From contig JAFQVY010000010.1 of NCBI GenBank assembly GCA_017407755.1, forward strand, positions 62,001 through 126,000: a stretch of DNA of 64,000 bases, given 5' to 3'. Position 1 is the first letter of the stretch, and every line of letters begins with the position of its first letter. The notes beneath the pieces were generated by a model that saw only the letters and a list, made by a program, of their open reading frames with translations, was not told where the DNA came from and did no database searches. This DNA is from Clostridia bacterium. Its GTDB lineage: Bacteria; Bacillota; Clostridia; Oscillospirales; Acutalibacteraceae. Below are positions 29,981-38,527 of this stretch, piece after piece. Both the position numbers and the translations under genes were made by a program.

Positions 29981-31750
29981 ATGAGCAAAGGAGCTATTAA
30001 AAAGGTAGCAGGCCCCCTTGTTATTGCCGAGGGTATGAGAGATGCCAACCTTTTCGACGTTGTCCGTGTTTCCGAACATCGACTTATCGGCGAAATTATT
30101 GAAATGCACGGCGAAGATGCATCTATTCAGGTATACGAAGAAACCTCAGGTCTTGCTCCCGGTGCACCGGTTGAATCAACAGGCGCACCTCTAAGCGTAG
30201 AGCTTGGTCCCGGCCTTATTTCAAATATTTACGACGGTATCCAGCGTCCTCTTGAGGATATTATGAACGTTTGCGGAACCAATCTTCAGCGTGGCGTTGA
30301 AGTTCCTTCCCTTAGCCGAGAGAAAAAGTGGAGCTTTACACCCTCAGTTTCAGCAGGCGATAGGGTAGAAGCAGGTGACACATTGGGCGTGGTGCAGGAA
30401 ACCGACATCGTTCTTCATAAAATTATGGTTCCCCCCTCAGTAAGCGGCACTGTAAAAACCATCAATGCAGGTGAGTTTACTGTAGAAGATACCGTTTGTG
30501 TTCTCACTCTGGAAAACAGCGAGGAAAAACCTCTTACTTTAATGCAGAAGTGGCCTGTTCGTGTTGGCAGACCCTATAAGAAAAAGCTTCCGCCAGAGTC
30601 TCCTCTTGTAACAGGTCAGCGTGTTATTGATACACTTTTCCCGATTGCAAAAGGCGGTGTTGCCGCAGTTCCTGGACCTTTCGGTTCAGGTAAAACAGTT
30701 GTTCAGCACCAGCTTGCAAAATGGGCAGAGGCAGATATAGTTGTATACATCGGTTGCGGTGAACGCGGTAACGAAATGACCGACGTTTTAAACGAATTCC
30801 CCGAACTTATCGACCCCAAAACAGGCAAGTCCCTTATGGAGCGTACCGTGCTTATAGCCAATACCTCCGATATGCCCGTTGCCGCTCGTGAAGCTTCTAT
30901 TTACACAGGTATTACTATTGCCGAGTATTTCCGCGATATGGGTTACTCCGTTGCCCTTATGGCAGACTCAACCTCACGTTGGGCAGAGGCTCTTCGTGAA
31001 ATGTCAGGTCGTCTTGAAGAAATGCCCGGTGAAGAGGGCTATCCCGCTTACCTTGGCTCACGTCTTGCTCAGTTTTATGAGCGCGCCGGAAAGGTGCACG
31101 TTTTAGGCAGTGAAGATAAAGAGGGTTCACTGTCTGTTATCGGTGCAGTTTCACCTCCCGGTGGTGATATTTCTGAGCCTGTTTCTCAGGCAACCCTTCG
31201 TATTGTAAAGGTGTTCTGGGGACTTGACTCCTCTCTTGCATACAAGCGTCATTTCCCTGCTCTTAACTGGCTTACAAGCTATTCACTTTATACAGATACC
31301 CTTTCAAAATGGTTCGATGAAACAGTATCTGAAGACTGGATGAAAATGCGTGCACGCCTGATGCAGCTTTTGCAGGAGGAAGCAGAGCTTGAAGAAATCG
31401 TTAAGCTTGTTGGTATGGATGCACTTTCCTCGCCTGACCGCTTAAAGCTTGAAGCCGCACGCTCAATCCGTGAGGACTACCTCCACCAGAATGCTTTCCA
31501 CGAGGTTGATACCTACACACCTTTAAATAAACAGCTTCTTATGATGAAGCTTATTTTAGCCTACTATGATAAAGCACTTTCGGCTTTAAGAGACGGTGCA
31601 AACATCGAAAAGCTTGTTTTGATGCCCATAAGAGAAGCTATCGGCAGATTTAAGTATGTTAAAGCAGATGAAATCAGCAAAGCTTATGATGAAATTATTT
31701 TCACTCTCGATAAAGATATTGACGAGATTATAGCAAAAGGAGAGGATTAA
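29981..31750 (+). CDS. ntpA: V-type ATPase catalytic subunit A
   Basis: 589-residue catalytic subunit of the A3B3 head. The P-loop GPFGSGKT spans residues 232-239. Other marks are the N-terminal beta barrel ([13 protein letters not shown]), the A-type non-homologous insert before the P-loop, [31 protein letters not shown]-like core (here [18 protein letters not shown]) and [13 protein letters not shown]. Binds and hydrolyses or makes ATP with subunit B. Confidence 0.97.
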   Translation: MSKGAIKKVAGPLVIAEGMRDANLFDVVRVSEHRLIGEIIEMHGEDASIQVYEETSGLAPGAPVESTGAPLSVELGPGLISNIYDGIQRPLEDIMNVCGTNLQRGVEVPSLSREKKWSFTPSVSAGDRVEAGDTLGVVQETDIVLHKIMVPPSVSGTVKTINAGEFTVEDTVCVLTLENSEEKPLTLMQKWPVRVGRPYKKKLPPESPLVTGQRVIDTLFPIAKGGVAAVPGPFGSGKTVVQHQLAKWAEADIVVYIGCGERGNEMTDVLNEFPELIDPKTGKSLMERTVLIANTSDMPVAAREASIYTGITIAEYFRDMGYSVALMADSTSRWAEALREMSGRLEEMPGEEGYPAYLGSRLAQFYERAGKVHVLGSEDKEGSLSVIGAVSPPGGDISEPVSQATLRIVKVFWGLDSSLAYKRHFPALNWLTSYSLYTDTLSKWFDETVSEDWMKMRARLMQLLQEEAELEEIVKLVGMDALSSPDRLKLEAARSIREDYLHQNAFHEVDTYTPLNKQLLMMKLILAYYDKALSALRDGANIEKLVLMPIREAIGRFKYVKADEISKAYDEIIFTLDKDIDEIIAKGED

Positions 31751-31751
31751 A

Positions 31752-33125
31752 ATGCCAAGAGAATACAGAACTATTCAAGAGGTAGCAGGTCCTCTTATGC
31801 TTGTAAAAGATGTCGAAAACGTTGCCTATAACGAGCTTGGCGAAATAGAGCTTGCAAATGGTGAAGTAAGACGTTGTAAGGTGCTTGAAATCAACGGCAC
31901 CAATGCTCTTGTGCAGCTTTTTGACTCAGCCGCAGGCATCAACCTTTCAAATTCAAAGGTTCGTTTCTTGGGCAGAAGTATGGAGCTTGCAGTTTCAAAG
32001 GATATGCTTTCCCGAGTTTTCGACGGTATGGGCAGACCCATTGACGGCGGCCCCGAAATTCTTCCTGTAAAAAGGGCAGACATTAACGGTGTTCCCATGA
32101 ACCCTGCCGCAAGAAACTACCCTCAGGAGTTTATCCAGACAGGTGTTTCTGCTATTGACGGTCTTAATACCCTTGTAAGAGGTCAGAAGCTTCCCATATT
32201 CTCAGCTTCAGGTCTTCCTCATGCAAATCTTGCCGCCCAGATTGCACGTCAGGCAAAGGTAAGAGGCACCGACGAGCAGTTCGCGGTTGTCTTTGCTGCT
32301 ATGGGTATCACTTTTGAAGAGTCCAACTACTTTGTTGAAAGCTTCAAAGAAACAGGTGCTATTGATCGTACGGTTATGTTTGTGAATCTTGCCAATGACC
32401 CTGCCATTGAGCGTATTTCTACTCCTAAAATGGCTCTTACCGCCGCGGAGTATCTTGCTTTTGAAGAGAATATGCACGTTCTTGTTATCCTTACAGATAT
32501 TACAAACTACGCCGACGCTCTCAGAGAAGTTTCTGCCGCAAGAAAAGAGGTTCCCGGCAGACGCGGCTACCCCGGCTATATGTACACAGACCTTGCTACT
32601 CTTTACGAAAGAGCAGGCAGACTCAGAGGCAAAAAGGGTTCAATCACTCTTATTCCCATTCTTACAATGCCCGAAGATGACAAAACTCACCCCATTCCTG
32701 ACCTTACAGGCTACATCACAGAGGGTCAGATTATCCTTTCCCGTGAGCTTTACCGCAAGGGTGTTACTCCGCCCATTGATGTTCTTCCGTCTCTTTCCCG
32801 TCTCAAGGATAAGGGTATAGGTGAGGGCAAAACAAGAGCTGACCACAGTAACACCATGAACCAACTTTTCTCAGCTTATGCCCGCGGTAAAGAAGCAAAA
32901 GAGCTTATGGTTATCTTAGGCGAAGCCGCCCTTACCGATATTGATAAGCTTTACGCAAAGTTTGCCGAGGAGTTTGAAAACCGCTATGTTTCTCAGGGAT
33001 ATATGACCGACAGAAGCATTGAAGAAACCCTTGATTTAGGCTGGGAGCTTTTAAGAATTCTTCCCAGAAGCGAGCTTAAGCGTATCGACGATAAATACCT
33101 CGACCTCTACTACGATAAAAAGTAA
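31752..33125 (+). CDS. ntpB: V-type ATPase regulatory subunit B
   Basis: 457-residue non-catalytic head subunit. It lacks a canonical P-loop ([19 protein letters not shown] in its place), as expected for B. Marks: [49 protein letters not shown] and [16 protein letters not shown]. It starts 1 base after ntpA. Contributes to the nucleotide-binding interface. Confidence 0.97.
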   Translation: MPREYRTIQEVAGPLMLVKDVENVAYNELGEIELANGEVRRCKVLEINGTNALVQLFDSAAGINLSNSKVRFLGRSMELAVSKDMLSRVFDGMGRPIDGGPEILPVKRADINGVPMNPAARNYPQEFIQTGVSAIDGLNTLVRGQKLPIFSASGLPHANLAAQIARQAKVRGTDEQFAVVFAAMGITFEESNYFVESFKETGAIDRTVMFVNLANDPAIERISTPKMALTAAEYLAFEENMHVLVILTDITNYADALREVSAARKEVPGRRGYPGYMYTDLATLYERAGRLRGKKGSITLIPILTMPEDDKTHPIPDLTGYITEGQIILSRELYRKGVTPPIDVLPSLSRLKDKGIGEGKTRADHSNTMNQLFSAYARGKEAKELMVILGEAALTDIDKLYAKFAEEFENRYVSQGYMTDRSIEETLDLGWELLRILPRSELKRIDDKYLDLYYDKK

Positions 33126-33139
33126 TTCGGTGAAATAAT

Positions 33140-33787
33140 ATGGCTACAAAACAGGTCAATCCAACCCGTATGGAGCTAACCCGCCTTAAGAAAAAGCTTG
33201 CCACCGCTACAAAGGGGCACAAGCTTCTTAAGGATAAGCGAGATGAGCTTATGCGGCAGTTTTTGGATATGGTAAAACTTAATAAGAAGCTTCGCGAAAA
33301 GGTAGAAAAAGGCATCAGCGAGGCTAATAAGAACTTTGTTCTTGCAAGTGCCTCTATGACAAGCGAAAGCCTTTCAGCGGCTATGCTCTCACCAAAGCAG
33401 GAGGTTTATCTTGAAGTTGGCAGTAAAAATATTATGAGCGTTGACGTGCCGAAATATGAAATCAATTACCGCACTCCCAACACCAATGATATGTTCTGCT
33501 ACGGCCTTGCTTTTACCTCTTGTGATTTAGACGATGCAGTAAGCTCCCTTTCAAAGATTTTGCCCGATATGCTACGCCTTGCAGAGGTAGAGAAGTCTTG
33601 CCAGCTTATGGCTGATGAAATCGAAAAAACACGCCGTAGAGTAAACGCTCTGGAGCATGTTATGATTCCCGAAACCAAGGCTAATATTAAATTTATATCA
33701 ATGAAGCTCGACGAAAATGAGCGTGCTACCCAGACCCGACTTATGAAGGTCAAGGATATGATGCTCAAAGAAGCCCACGGATATTAA
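33140..33787 (+). CDS. ntpD: V-type ATPase subunit D
   Basis: 215-residue central axle, a long antiparallel coiled coil. Family signature QVNPTRMELTRLKKKLATA at the N-terminus and RRRVNALEHVMIPETKANI near the C-terminus. It rotates with subunit F inside the A3B3 head. Last gene of the operon, followed by a strong terminator. Confidence 0.95.
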   Translation: MATKQVNPTRMELTRLKKKLATATKGHKLLKDKRDELMRQFLDMVKLNKKLREKVEKGISEANKNFVLASASMTSESLSAAMLSPKQEVYLEVGSKNIMSVDVPKYEINYRTPNTNDMFCYGLAFTSCDLDDAVSSLSKILPDMLRLAEVEKSCQLMADEIEKTRRRVNALEHVMIPETKANIKFISMKLDENERATQTRLMKVKDMMLKEAHGY

Positions 33788-33788
33788 A

Positions 33789-33814
33789 AGAAGCACCCGA
33801 AAGGGTGCTTTTTT
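33789..33814 (+). terminator. Terminator of the V-ATPase operon
   Basis: AAGCACCC/GGGTGCTT stem (33791-33798 with 33803-33810), GAAA tetraloop, then TTTT. Confidence 0.92.
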
Positions 33815-33842
33815 AGTGATGCTTAGCTGAAAATATATCAAA

Positions 33843-33884
33843 ATTCTATATTAGAATAAAATATGTCGAAATAGGTAGTATAAT
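33843..33884 (+). promoter_or_regulatory. LCP-gene promoter region with dyad and Spo0A box
   Basis: TATAAT at 33879-33884 without a good -35. Where a -35 would lie there is an exact inverted repeat ATTCTA-tat-TAGAAT (33843-33857), followed by TGTCGAA (33864-33870), the exact Spo0A-box core. This arrangement suggests regulated transcription, perhaps by Spo0A, of the downstream gene. Confidence 0.45.
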
Positions 33885-33922
33885 CTAAAAGTATTTTTAA
33901 AAATTACTTTAAGGTGATATAT

Positions 33923-35002
33923 ATGACTCAGGAAAGAAAGGCACAGAAAGCTCAAACCAACAAAAAACGCCGTAAAAATCTTGTTATCACAAAGCTTGTC
34001 TGTGCCGTTTTGGCAATTCTTTTTCTAATCAGCGGTATTGCTTCTATTGCATACTACAAAACACTCAATAGCATCGGTTATCAGGATATTAACGTAAATA
34101 AACCTGTAGTAAGTACAGATGCACAGGGCAATGTTATTGAAACCGAGCCCGAAATCCTCACCCTTGATACAAATTCCGGCAATCTCCTTTCTGACCCTTA
34201 TGTGCTTAACATTCTTCTTTTCGGCGCTGACCAATACGGCGATCAAGGTAACTCCGACACAATAATTCTTATGTCCATTGATAACCGCCACGAAAAAATT
34301 AAGCTAACTTCTTTTCTTCGTGACACCTATATTTCTATACCCGGTTACTATTCATGGAAGCTCAACGGTGCTTACGCCTTAGGCGGAGCAGAGCTTTCTA
34401 TTAAAACAATCGAGGCTAATTTCGGCATCAAAATTGACCGCTATGCCGTTGTTAATTTTGAAACCTTCAAGGATATTGTAGACATTATGGACGGTATCGA
34501 CATCGAGCTTACTTACGACGAAATTCAGTACATCAATGCCCAGATTGCTCAGAATAATCAGGAAGAATATCTTCCTTGGGATACAGAGGAGGGCATGGTG
34601 CACCTTAACGGTCAACAGGCTCTCTGGCACGCCAGAAACCGAGGCGGCTACGTAAACGGCACATATTTCTATATGGGCGACGACTGGGGCAGAGTAGGTC
34701 GTCAGCGAGCATTTCTTGATGCAGTTATGGACAAGCTCAGAAGCTCTGCATCTCTTACCGACATTATACGAATTGTCAATTCCGTCGGCCCTAACATTAC
34801 AACCAACCTTAAAAACAGCGAGGTTACTACCTTGGTGTCAGGTGCTCTTACGTATCTTGGGTACGAAATGCAAGAGCTTACTATGCCTGAGGATAACTGG
34901 CAGTCTGTAAAAAACGAAGCAGGCGATTGCCTTGCAATTATCGACTGGAATTTAGCCCGTCGTACAGTTGCGGAATTTATTTACGAAGACAGCGTTGTAT
35001 AA
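33923..35002 (+). CDS. LCP family cell-wall glycopolymer ligase
   Basis: LytR-CpsA-Psr family enzyme that transfers lipid-linked glycopolymers (teichoic acid-like or capsule) onto peptidoglycan. 359 residues: short basic N-terminus, one TM helix (about 22-46), extracellular LCP domain with ILLFGADQYGDQGNSDTII, TSFLRDTYISIPG, KLNGAYALGG and the late HARNRGGY. The conserved Arg and Asp residues that hold the pyrophosphate lipid are present. ATG 33923 has AAGGTGA 5 bases upstream. Monocistronic between terminators. Could attach the polysaccharide made by the genes at the window start (inference). Confidence 0.93.
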   Translation: MTQERKAQKAQTNKKRRKNLVITKLVCAVLAILFLISGIASIAYYKTLNSIGYQDINVNKPVVSTDAQGNVIETEPEILTLDTNSGNLLSDPYVLNILLFGADQYGDQGNSDTIILMSIDNRHEKIKLTSFLRDTYISIPGYYSWKLNGAYALGGAELSIKTIEANFGIKIDRYAVVNFETFKDIVDIMDGIDIELTYDEIQYINAQIAQNNQEEYLPWDTEEGMVHLNGQQALWHARNRGGYVNGTYFYMGDDWGRVGRQRAFLDAVMDKLRSSASLTDIIRIVNSVGPNITTNLKNSEVTTLVSGALTYLGYEMQELTMPEDNWQSVKNEAGDCLAIIDWNLARRTVAEFIYEDSVV

Positions 35003-35005
35003 AAT

Positions 35006-35036
35006 AAGCAGGTGACTTTTAAAGCCACCTGCTTTT
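35006..35036. terminator. Bidirectional terminator, LCP gene / DUF2804 gene
   Basis: AAGCAGGTG (35006-35014) pairs with CACCTGCTT (35026-35034), T tract after it on plus and A-rich before it for the minus strand. The two flanking genes converge. Confidence 0.8.
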
Positions 35037-35038
35037 CT

Positions 35039-36040
35039 TTATATTATTGAAAATTCCATGTGAGCAGGAACTGCATCTAAATAAAGCTTTTCGGTATCTA
35101 TCTGCTTGATAAAGCCGTAAAGCTCACCGAATACCAAAGTTTTGCCTCCTGTTGTCACACATAAAAGCTTGCCCGATTTGATTAAAGGCTTAAAAGTAAG
35201 CTCCAATGCACTGCCTGCGGTGAATTTCCACGGCTTGTCGGGGCGTTCTTCTTTTCCTAAAGCTTTTACAGAGGCGAATTTATGAAGCACACCGTCTAAG
35301 AAAAAGCAGTTTTCGCTGCCCTGAGACGTATCGCCAACGCCTCCTGCAAGGCAAAGGGCAAATTGTCTGCCGTCAATTTCGGTATTTGAATATAAGGCGT
35401 GATAGCAGCTTTTTTCAGAGAGAGAGTACCTTTGCCAATCAAGGCTTGCAAAGGAGCTGTCTTTAGTAAAATTATACTCGGCACCGCCGCATCTCACTAC
35501 ACCCGATGCACACATTGCAGGCATAAACCTTTTGTGGAAAAATCCTTTAGGATTGTTTTTTGCAGGAATAACCACATTCATACTTTCGCAAGGCTTTTGA
35601 GAAAGCTCAAGATTAATATAAAGGGTTTTTTCTTTGTAGAAATCAACAAATTCGCATCTTATGTATCTGTTTAAGGCGGTATTTGAAAAATTCATGCCAA
35701 CCCTTGTGTCTGTAAAAGTAACATCACCGTTTTTGCTTGATGCAGGCATACTAAGCTTACCCAAGGACATATACTTCTTTAGTGTTCTGAAATCCTGCTC
35801 GCCTGTATTAAGGTCAACAATTACCGCAGTAACCTCGGCATTAACACCTTTTTCAGCAACAGAAAGATAAATTGCGGCACCGTCGCCGACAATCATATAG
35901 CTGTCGCGCTCAGTGAAGGTAAAGCGGTTTTTAACCATAGATTTGTCAAACAGGAAATTAGGCTCACGGCTGTAGCCCGCACAGCTTAACTTGCCGTTTG
36001 CATCGAATATGCTTTTTTCTGTATTTATCTCACGCTGCAC
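35039..36040 (-). CDS. DUF2804 family protein
   Basis: 333 residues, no signal peptide or TM helix. The middle and C-terminal pattern (PKGFFHKRFMPAM, FASLDWQRYSL, CLAGGVGDTSQGSENCFFLD) matches the DUF2804 family, in which a Leu-Asp-Trp-x-Arg stretch and a late Gly-Asp...Glu-Asn-Cys/Ala stretch are conserved. The biochemical function is unknown. The start is placed at GTG 36040, 6 bases after GGAGGT; the longest frame would begin at 36079, upstream of the ribosome site. Single gene with its own promoter. Confidence 0.7.
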   Translation of the reverse strand: MQREINTEKSIFDANGKLSCAGYSREPNFLFDKSMVKNRFTFTERDSYMIVGDGAAIYLSVAEKGVNAEVTAVIVDLNTGEQDFRTLKKYMSLGKLSMPASSKNGDVTFTDTRVGMNFSNTALNRYIRCEFVDFYKEKTLYINLELSQKPCESMNVVIPAKNNPKGFFHKRFMPAMCASGVVRCGGAEYNFTKDSSFASLDWQRYSLSEKSCYHALYSNTEIDGRQFALCLAGGVGDTSQGSENCFFLDGVLHKFASVKALGKEERPDKPWKFTAGSALELTFKPLIKSGKLLCVTTGGKTLVFGELYGFIKQIDTEKLYLDAVPAHMEFSII

Positions 36041-36070
36041 AGTGCCACCTCCATTTAAACTCTGTGTATT

Positions 36071-36098
36071 ATTATACATTATTTATATCTTTGTGCAA
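36071..36098 (-). promoter_or_regulatory. Promoter for the DUF2804 gene
   Basis: Minus strand: TTGCAC (36098-36093), 16-base spacer, TATAAT (36076-36071), about 30 bases before the GTG start. Confidence 0.65.
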
Positions 36099-36118
36099 TA
36101 CCCTCTCTATAGTAAAAT
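36091..36118 (+). promoter_or_regulatory. Weak promoter for the small lipoprotein gene
   Basis: TTGTGC (36091-36096), 16-base spacer, TAAAAT (36113-36118). The -35 overlaps the -35 of the divergent DUF2804 promoter. Confidence 0.35.
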
Positions 36119-36131
36119 TTAGGAGAATTTT

Positions 36132-36500
36132 ATGAGGTCTTTTAAGCTTATCTTGTGTATAATTACTTGCTCGTTTCTTTTATGTTCCTGCAAAGCAGTA
36201 ACAGTAACCTCTGCCGATGAGCTTCTTAAAAACAGTTGGGTTGCAGAAAATAAAAGCTTACTTAAGGCAGAGCTTTCCTTCAATATACGTGAAAACTCAG
36301 CAAAATTTACCATAGAAGACCAGAATGGGGAAGAGTTTTCAGTAAACGGGGTTTTTGCAGTGGATTCTAAAAATCTTTATATAACTTCTTCAAAGCTTGC
36401 AAAAACCTATGAATTTTCCTATAAGGTATATAAAGACAGACTCCTGCTTACATATAACGGCTCAGAGCTTACTTTTTATGCAAAAGAAAAAGAGCCGTGA
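36132..36500 (+). CDS. Small putative lipoprotein
   Basis: 122 residues with a lipoprotein signal peptide: basic start MRSFK, hydrophobic stretch, and lipobox LLCSC with the lipidated Cys about residue 20. The mature part (about 100 residues) alternates beta-strand-like segments ending LTYNGSELTFYAKEK, like the small beta-sandwich DUF5640/lipocalin-type lipoproteins of Clostridia, but I cannot assign a family firmly. RBS TAGGAGAA before ATG 36132. Its stop codon lies in the terminator hairpin of the convergent deaminase gene. Confidence 0.75.
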   Translation: MRSFKLILCIITCSFLLCSCKAVTVTSADELLKNSWVAENKSLLKAELSFNIRENSAKFTIEDQNGEEFSVNGVFAVDSKNLYITSSKLAKTYEFSYKVYKDRLLLTYNGSELTFYAKEKEP

Positions 36501-36511
36501 AACCACGGCTC
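36482..36511 (-). terminator. Terminator of the dCMP deaminase gene
   Basis: Minus strand: GAGCCGTG/CACGGCTC stem (36511-36504 with 36499-36492), 4-base loop, then TTTTTCTTTT. The hairpin overlaps the last codons and stop of the convergent lipoprotein gene. Confidence 0.85.
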
Positions 36512-36517
36512 ATAAAA

Positions 36518-37009
36518 TCAATAGCCAAAGCTGCCTTCAAGAGAATCGTCATTTTCAATCCAATCCTCAACATAAATAGCAGTGAATTTAGTCTTTGTAT
36601 TTCTGATAACAACCCTTGTAATACCTGCATTGATAATGGCACGCTTACACATTGCACAGGCACTTGCATTTTCAACGTAATCGCCTGTACTTTGCTCCTT
36701 GCCAACAAGGTAAAGTGTAGCACCCAGCATACTCTCTCGTGAAGCGTGAATAATGGCATTCATTTCAGCGTGTACGCTTCTGCAAAGCTCATATCTTTCG
36801 CCTCTGGGAATATTAAGTGCCTCACGCTGGCAGTAGCCCAAGTCAATACAGTTTTTTCTGCCCCTCGGAGCACCAACGTAACCTGTAGAAATAATCTGGT
36901 CATTGTTTACGATAATTGCACCAAAATTCCGTCTTAAGCAGGTGCCTCTTTCAGAAACGGTTTCTGCAATATCAAGATAGTAATTTTCCTTATCAATTCT
37001 TGTAAACAT
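36518..37009 (-). CDS. dCMP deaminase family protein (ComEB-like)
   Basis: 163-residue zinc-dependent deaminase of the deoxycytidylate deaminase/ComEB family. Zinc ligands and catalytic Glu in SVHAEMNAI (HAE) and the ASACAMCKRAI pair of cysteines; the extra CQREALNI/ELCRS cysteines and histidine of the dCMP deaminase insert are also present. Converts dCMP to dUMP for thymidylate synthesis. Start ATG 37009 preceded by GGAGGAC. It has a promoter (37026-37053) and its own terminator. Confidence 0.9.
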   Translation of the reverse strand: MFTRIDKENYYLDIAETVSERGTCLRRNFGAIIVNNDQIISTGYVGAPRGRKNCIDLGYCQREALNIPRGERYELCRSVHAEMNAIIHASRESMLGATLYLVGKEQSTGDYVENASACAMCKRAIINAGITRVVIRNTKTKFTAIYVEDWIENDDSLEGSFGY

Positions 37010-37025
37010 AATAGTCCTCCGAATT

Positions 37026-37053
37026 ATTATACTTTAATTTAATAATGGGGCAA
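37026..37053 (-). promoter_or_regulatory. Promoter for the dCMP deaminase gene
   Basis: Minus strand: TTGCCC (37053-37048), 16-base spacer, TATAAT (37031-37026). Confidence 0.55.
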
Positions 37054-37075
37054 AAAATCTGTTTTGTCAAGATAT

Positions 37076-37318
37076 TTATTCAGATAATTCTTTAATACAG
37101 TTTTCACAAACGTGATTTCCCTTATATTCTCTAAGATTTTCAGAGCTTTTGCAAAAAGCACATTGAGGAATATATTTTTTCAAAACAATTTTATCATCCT
37201 CAACAAAAAGCTCTAAAGGACTGTTTTCACTTAAATCAAACATCCTTCTTACGTTTACGGGTATCACAATTCGACCCAATCTGTCAACTCTGCAAATATT
37301 TCCGAAAGCTTTCAACAT
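37076..37318 (-). CDS. AbrB/SpoVT-family regulator with C-terminal zinc ribbon
   Basis: 80 residues. N-terminal SpoVT-AbrB swapped-hairpin DNA-binding domain (about 8-48: RVDRLGRIVIPVNVRR, LELFVEDDKIVLKKY). The C-terminus is a compact four-cysteine motif, C53-x2-C56 and C71-x2-C74, likely a zinc ribbon. AbrB-type proteins repress transition-state genes and are classical Spo0A targets. Divergent from spmA; its promoter is strong and abuts an inverted repeat. The fusion to a zinc motif is common in Clostridia but not functionally defined. Confidence 0.88.
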   Translation of the reverse strand: MLKAFGNICRVDRLGRIVIPVNVRRMFDLSENSPLELFVEDDKIVLKKYIPQCAFCKSSENLREYKGNHVCENCIKELSE

Positions 37319-37362
37319 AATAATACCTCCAAATTAGTAGAAAATTTTATATCCTTGTTTAA

Positions 37363-37391
37363 ATATTACCAATTGCTGCTAAAATTGTCAA
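37363..37391 (-). promoter_or_regulatory. Promoter for the AbrB-like gene
   Basis: Minus strand: TTGACA (37391-37386), 17-base spacer, TAATAT (37368-37363). Near consensus. Confidence 0.8.
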
Positions 37392-37396
37392 TATTT

Positions 37397-37423
37397 TGTT
37401 TTAGAAAACATTAAAATGTCGAA
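37397..37423. promoter_or_regulatory. Dyad and Spo0A-box core between abrB-like and spmA
   Basis: Perfect inverted repeat TGTTTT-AG-AAAACA at 37397-37410, just upstream of the abrB-like -35, followed by TGTCGAA (37417-37423) on the plus strand, which also touches the spmA ribosome site. Candidate operator region for Spo0A or for the AbrB-like protein itself. Confidence 0.4.
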
Positions 37424-37434
37424 AGAGGTTAGAG

Positions 37435-38013
37435 ATGCTTAATTTTATATGGGCTTTTATGATGTTAATTTCTTTTGTTTTCGCTATAATAAGCGGCAAA
37501 ATGCAGGCTCTGTCAAGCTCTGTTTTATCAGGTGCAAATTCTGCCGTAGAACTTTTAATTTCTATAATCGGAATATTGTGTTTCTGGTCGGGAATGATGG
37601 AAATTGCCGATAAAAGCGGTATAACAAGATTTTTGTCAAAAATTTTTTCGCCCATACTTTCAAAACTCTTTAAAAATGTAGATAAAGATAGCTCAGCAAT
37701 GCGCTATATAAGCCTTAATATAAGTGCAAATCTTCTCGGCTTAGGAAACGCCGCCACACCCTTTGGATTAAGTGCTATGAAAGAGCTTAAAACTCTTAAT
37801 CATAACAAAGGCGAAGCAAGCGACGATATGCTTCTTTTCGTAGTACTTAATACTGCTTCACTTCAGCTTGTTCCAACAACCCTTTGTGCCTATCGCCAAA
37901 GCTACGGCAGCAGTGCTCCTTATGAAATTATTCCTGCAGTCTGGTTAACGTCATTGTGTGCCTTAACTGTAGGTGTTACTGTCGCAAAAGTTTTCTCAAA
38001 AAGATGCAGGTAG
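37435..38013 (+). CDS. spmA: Spore maturation protein A
   Basis: 192-residue membrane protein with a nucleoside-transporter-gate-like fold, needed with SpmB for proper spore core dehydration. Starts MLNFIWAFMMLISFV; contains the conserved NLLGLGNAATPFGLSAMKEL and NTASLQLVPTTL. RBS AGAGG just upstream. It ends 4 bases before spmB. Together with SpmB it forms a complete membrane unit. Confidence 0.95.
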   Translation: MLNFIWAFMMLISFVFAIISGKMQALSSSVLSGANSAVELLISIIGILCFWSGMMEIADKSGITRFLSKIFSPILSKLFKNVDKDSSAMRYISLNISANLLGLGNAATPFGLSAMKELKTLNHNKGEASDDMLLFVVLNTASLQLVPTTLCAYRQSYGSSAPYEIIPAVWLTSLCALTVGVTVAKVFSKRCR

Positions 38014-38017
38014 CCTT

Positions 38018-38527
38018 ATGAGCTTTATTGTTCCGTTAATTGTAATTTTATTTGTAGTTGCAGGGCTTATAAAAAAGGTTTCTGTCTTTGAGGTCTTCTG
38101 CGAGGGAGCACTAAAGGGACTTAAAACTGTCCTTTCAATTGCTCCAACACTTATCGGATTAATAACTGCGGTTACAATGCTCAGAGAAAGCGGAGCAATT
38201 GATGCCTTAACTGTGCTTATTTCTCCCGTAGCAGAAAAATTAGGCTTTCCCGGCGAAATTGTTCCCGTGGCACTTTTACGCCCGGTGTCAGGCGGCGGCT
38301 CAACGGCACTTCTTATTGATATTTTTGAGCGTCTCGGTCCCGATAGCTTTGCAGGTAAAATCGTTTCTGTTATGGCAGGCTCAACAGAAACAACCTTTTA
38401 CGCCATTACAGTTTACTATTCTTCAGTTGGCATAAAGAAAATCCGCCACACCCTTTTTGCAGGGCTTATGGCGGATTTAACAGCGGTTATTTTTTCGGTT
38501 TTAACAGTTCGGCTTTTCCTTACCTGA
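38018..38527 (+). CDS. spmB: Spore maturation protein B
   Basis: 169-residue partner of SpmA with the same gate fold. Conserved LRPVSGGGSTALLIDI and AGSTETTFYAITVYYSSVGI. ATG 38018 was chosen because it follows the spmA stop; the longer frame overlaps spmA by 40 bases. Its stop overlaps, tail to tail, the last codons of the minus-strand SpoVAF-like gene, with no terminator between them. Confidence 0.95.
   Translation: MSFIVPLIVILFVVAGLIKKVSVFEVFCEGALKGLKTVLSIAPTLIGLITAVTMLRESGAIDALTVLISPVAEKLGFPGEIVPVALLRPVSGGGSTALLIDIFERLGPDSFAGKIVSVMAGSTETTFYAITVYYSSVGIKKIRHTLFAGLMADLTAVIFSVLTVRLFLT

Noticed and set aside
31805-31820. TGTCGAA inside ntpB as a Spo0A site
   Set aside because: It is internal to a gene; chance matches to a 7-mer are expected several times in a window of this size.
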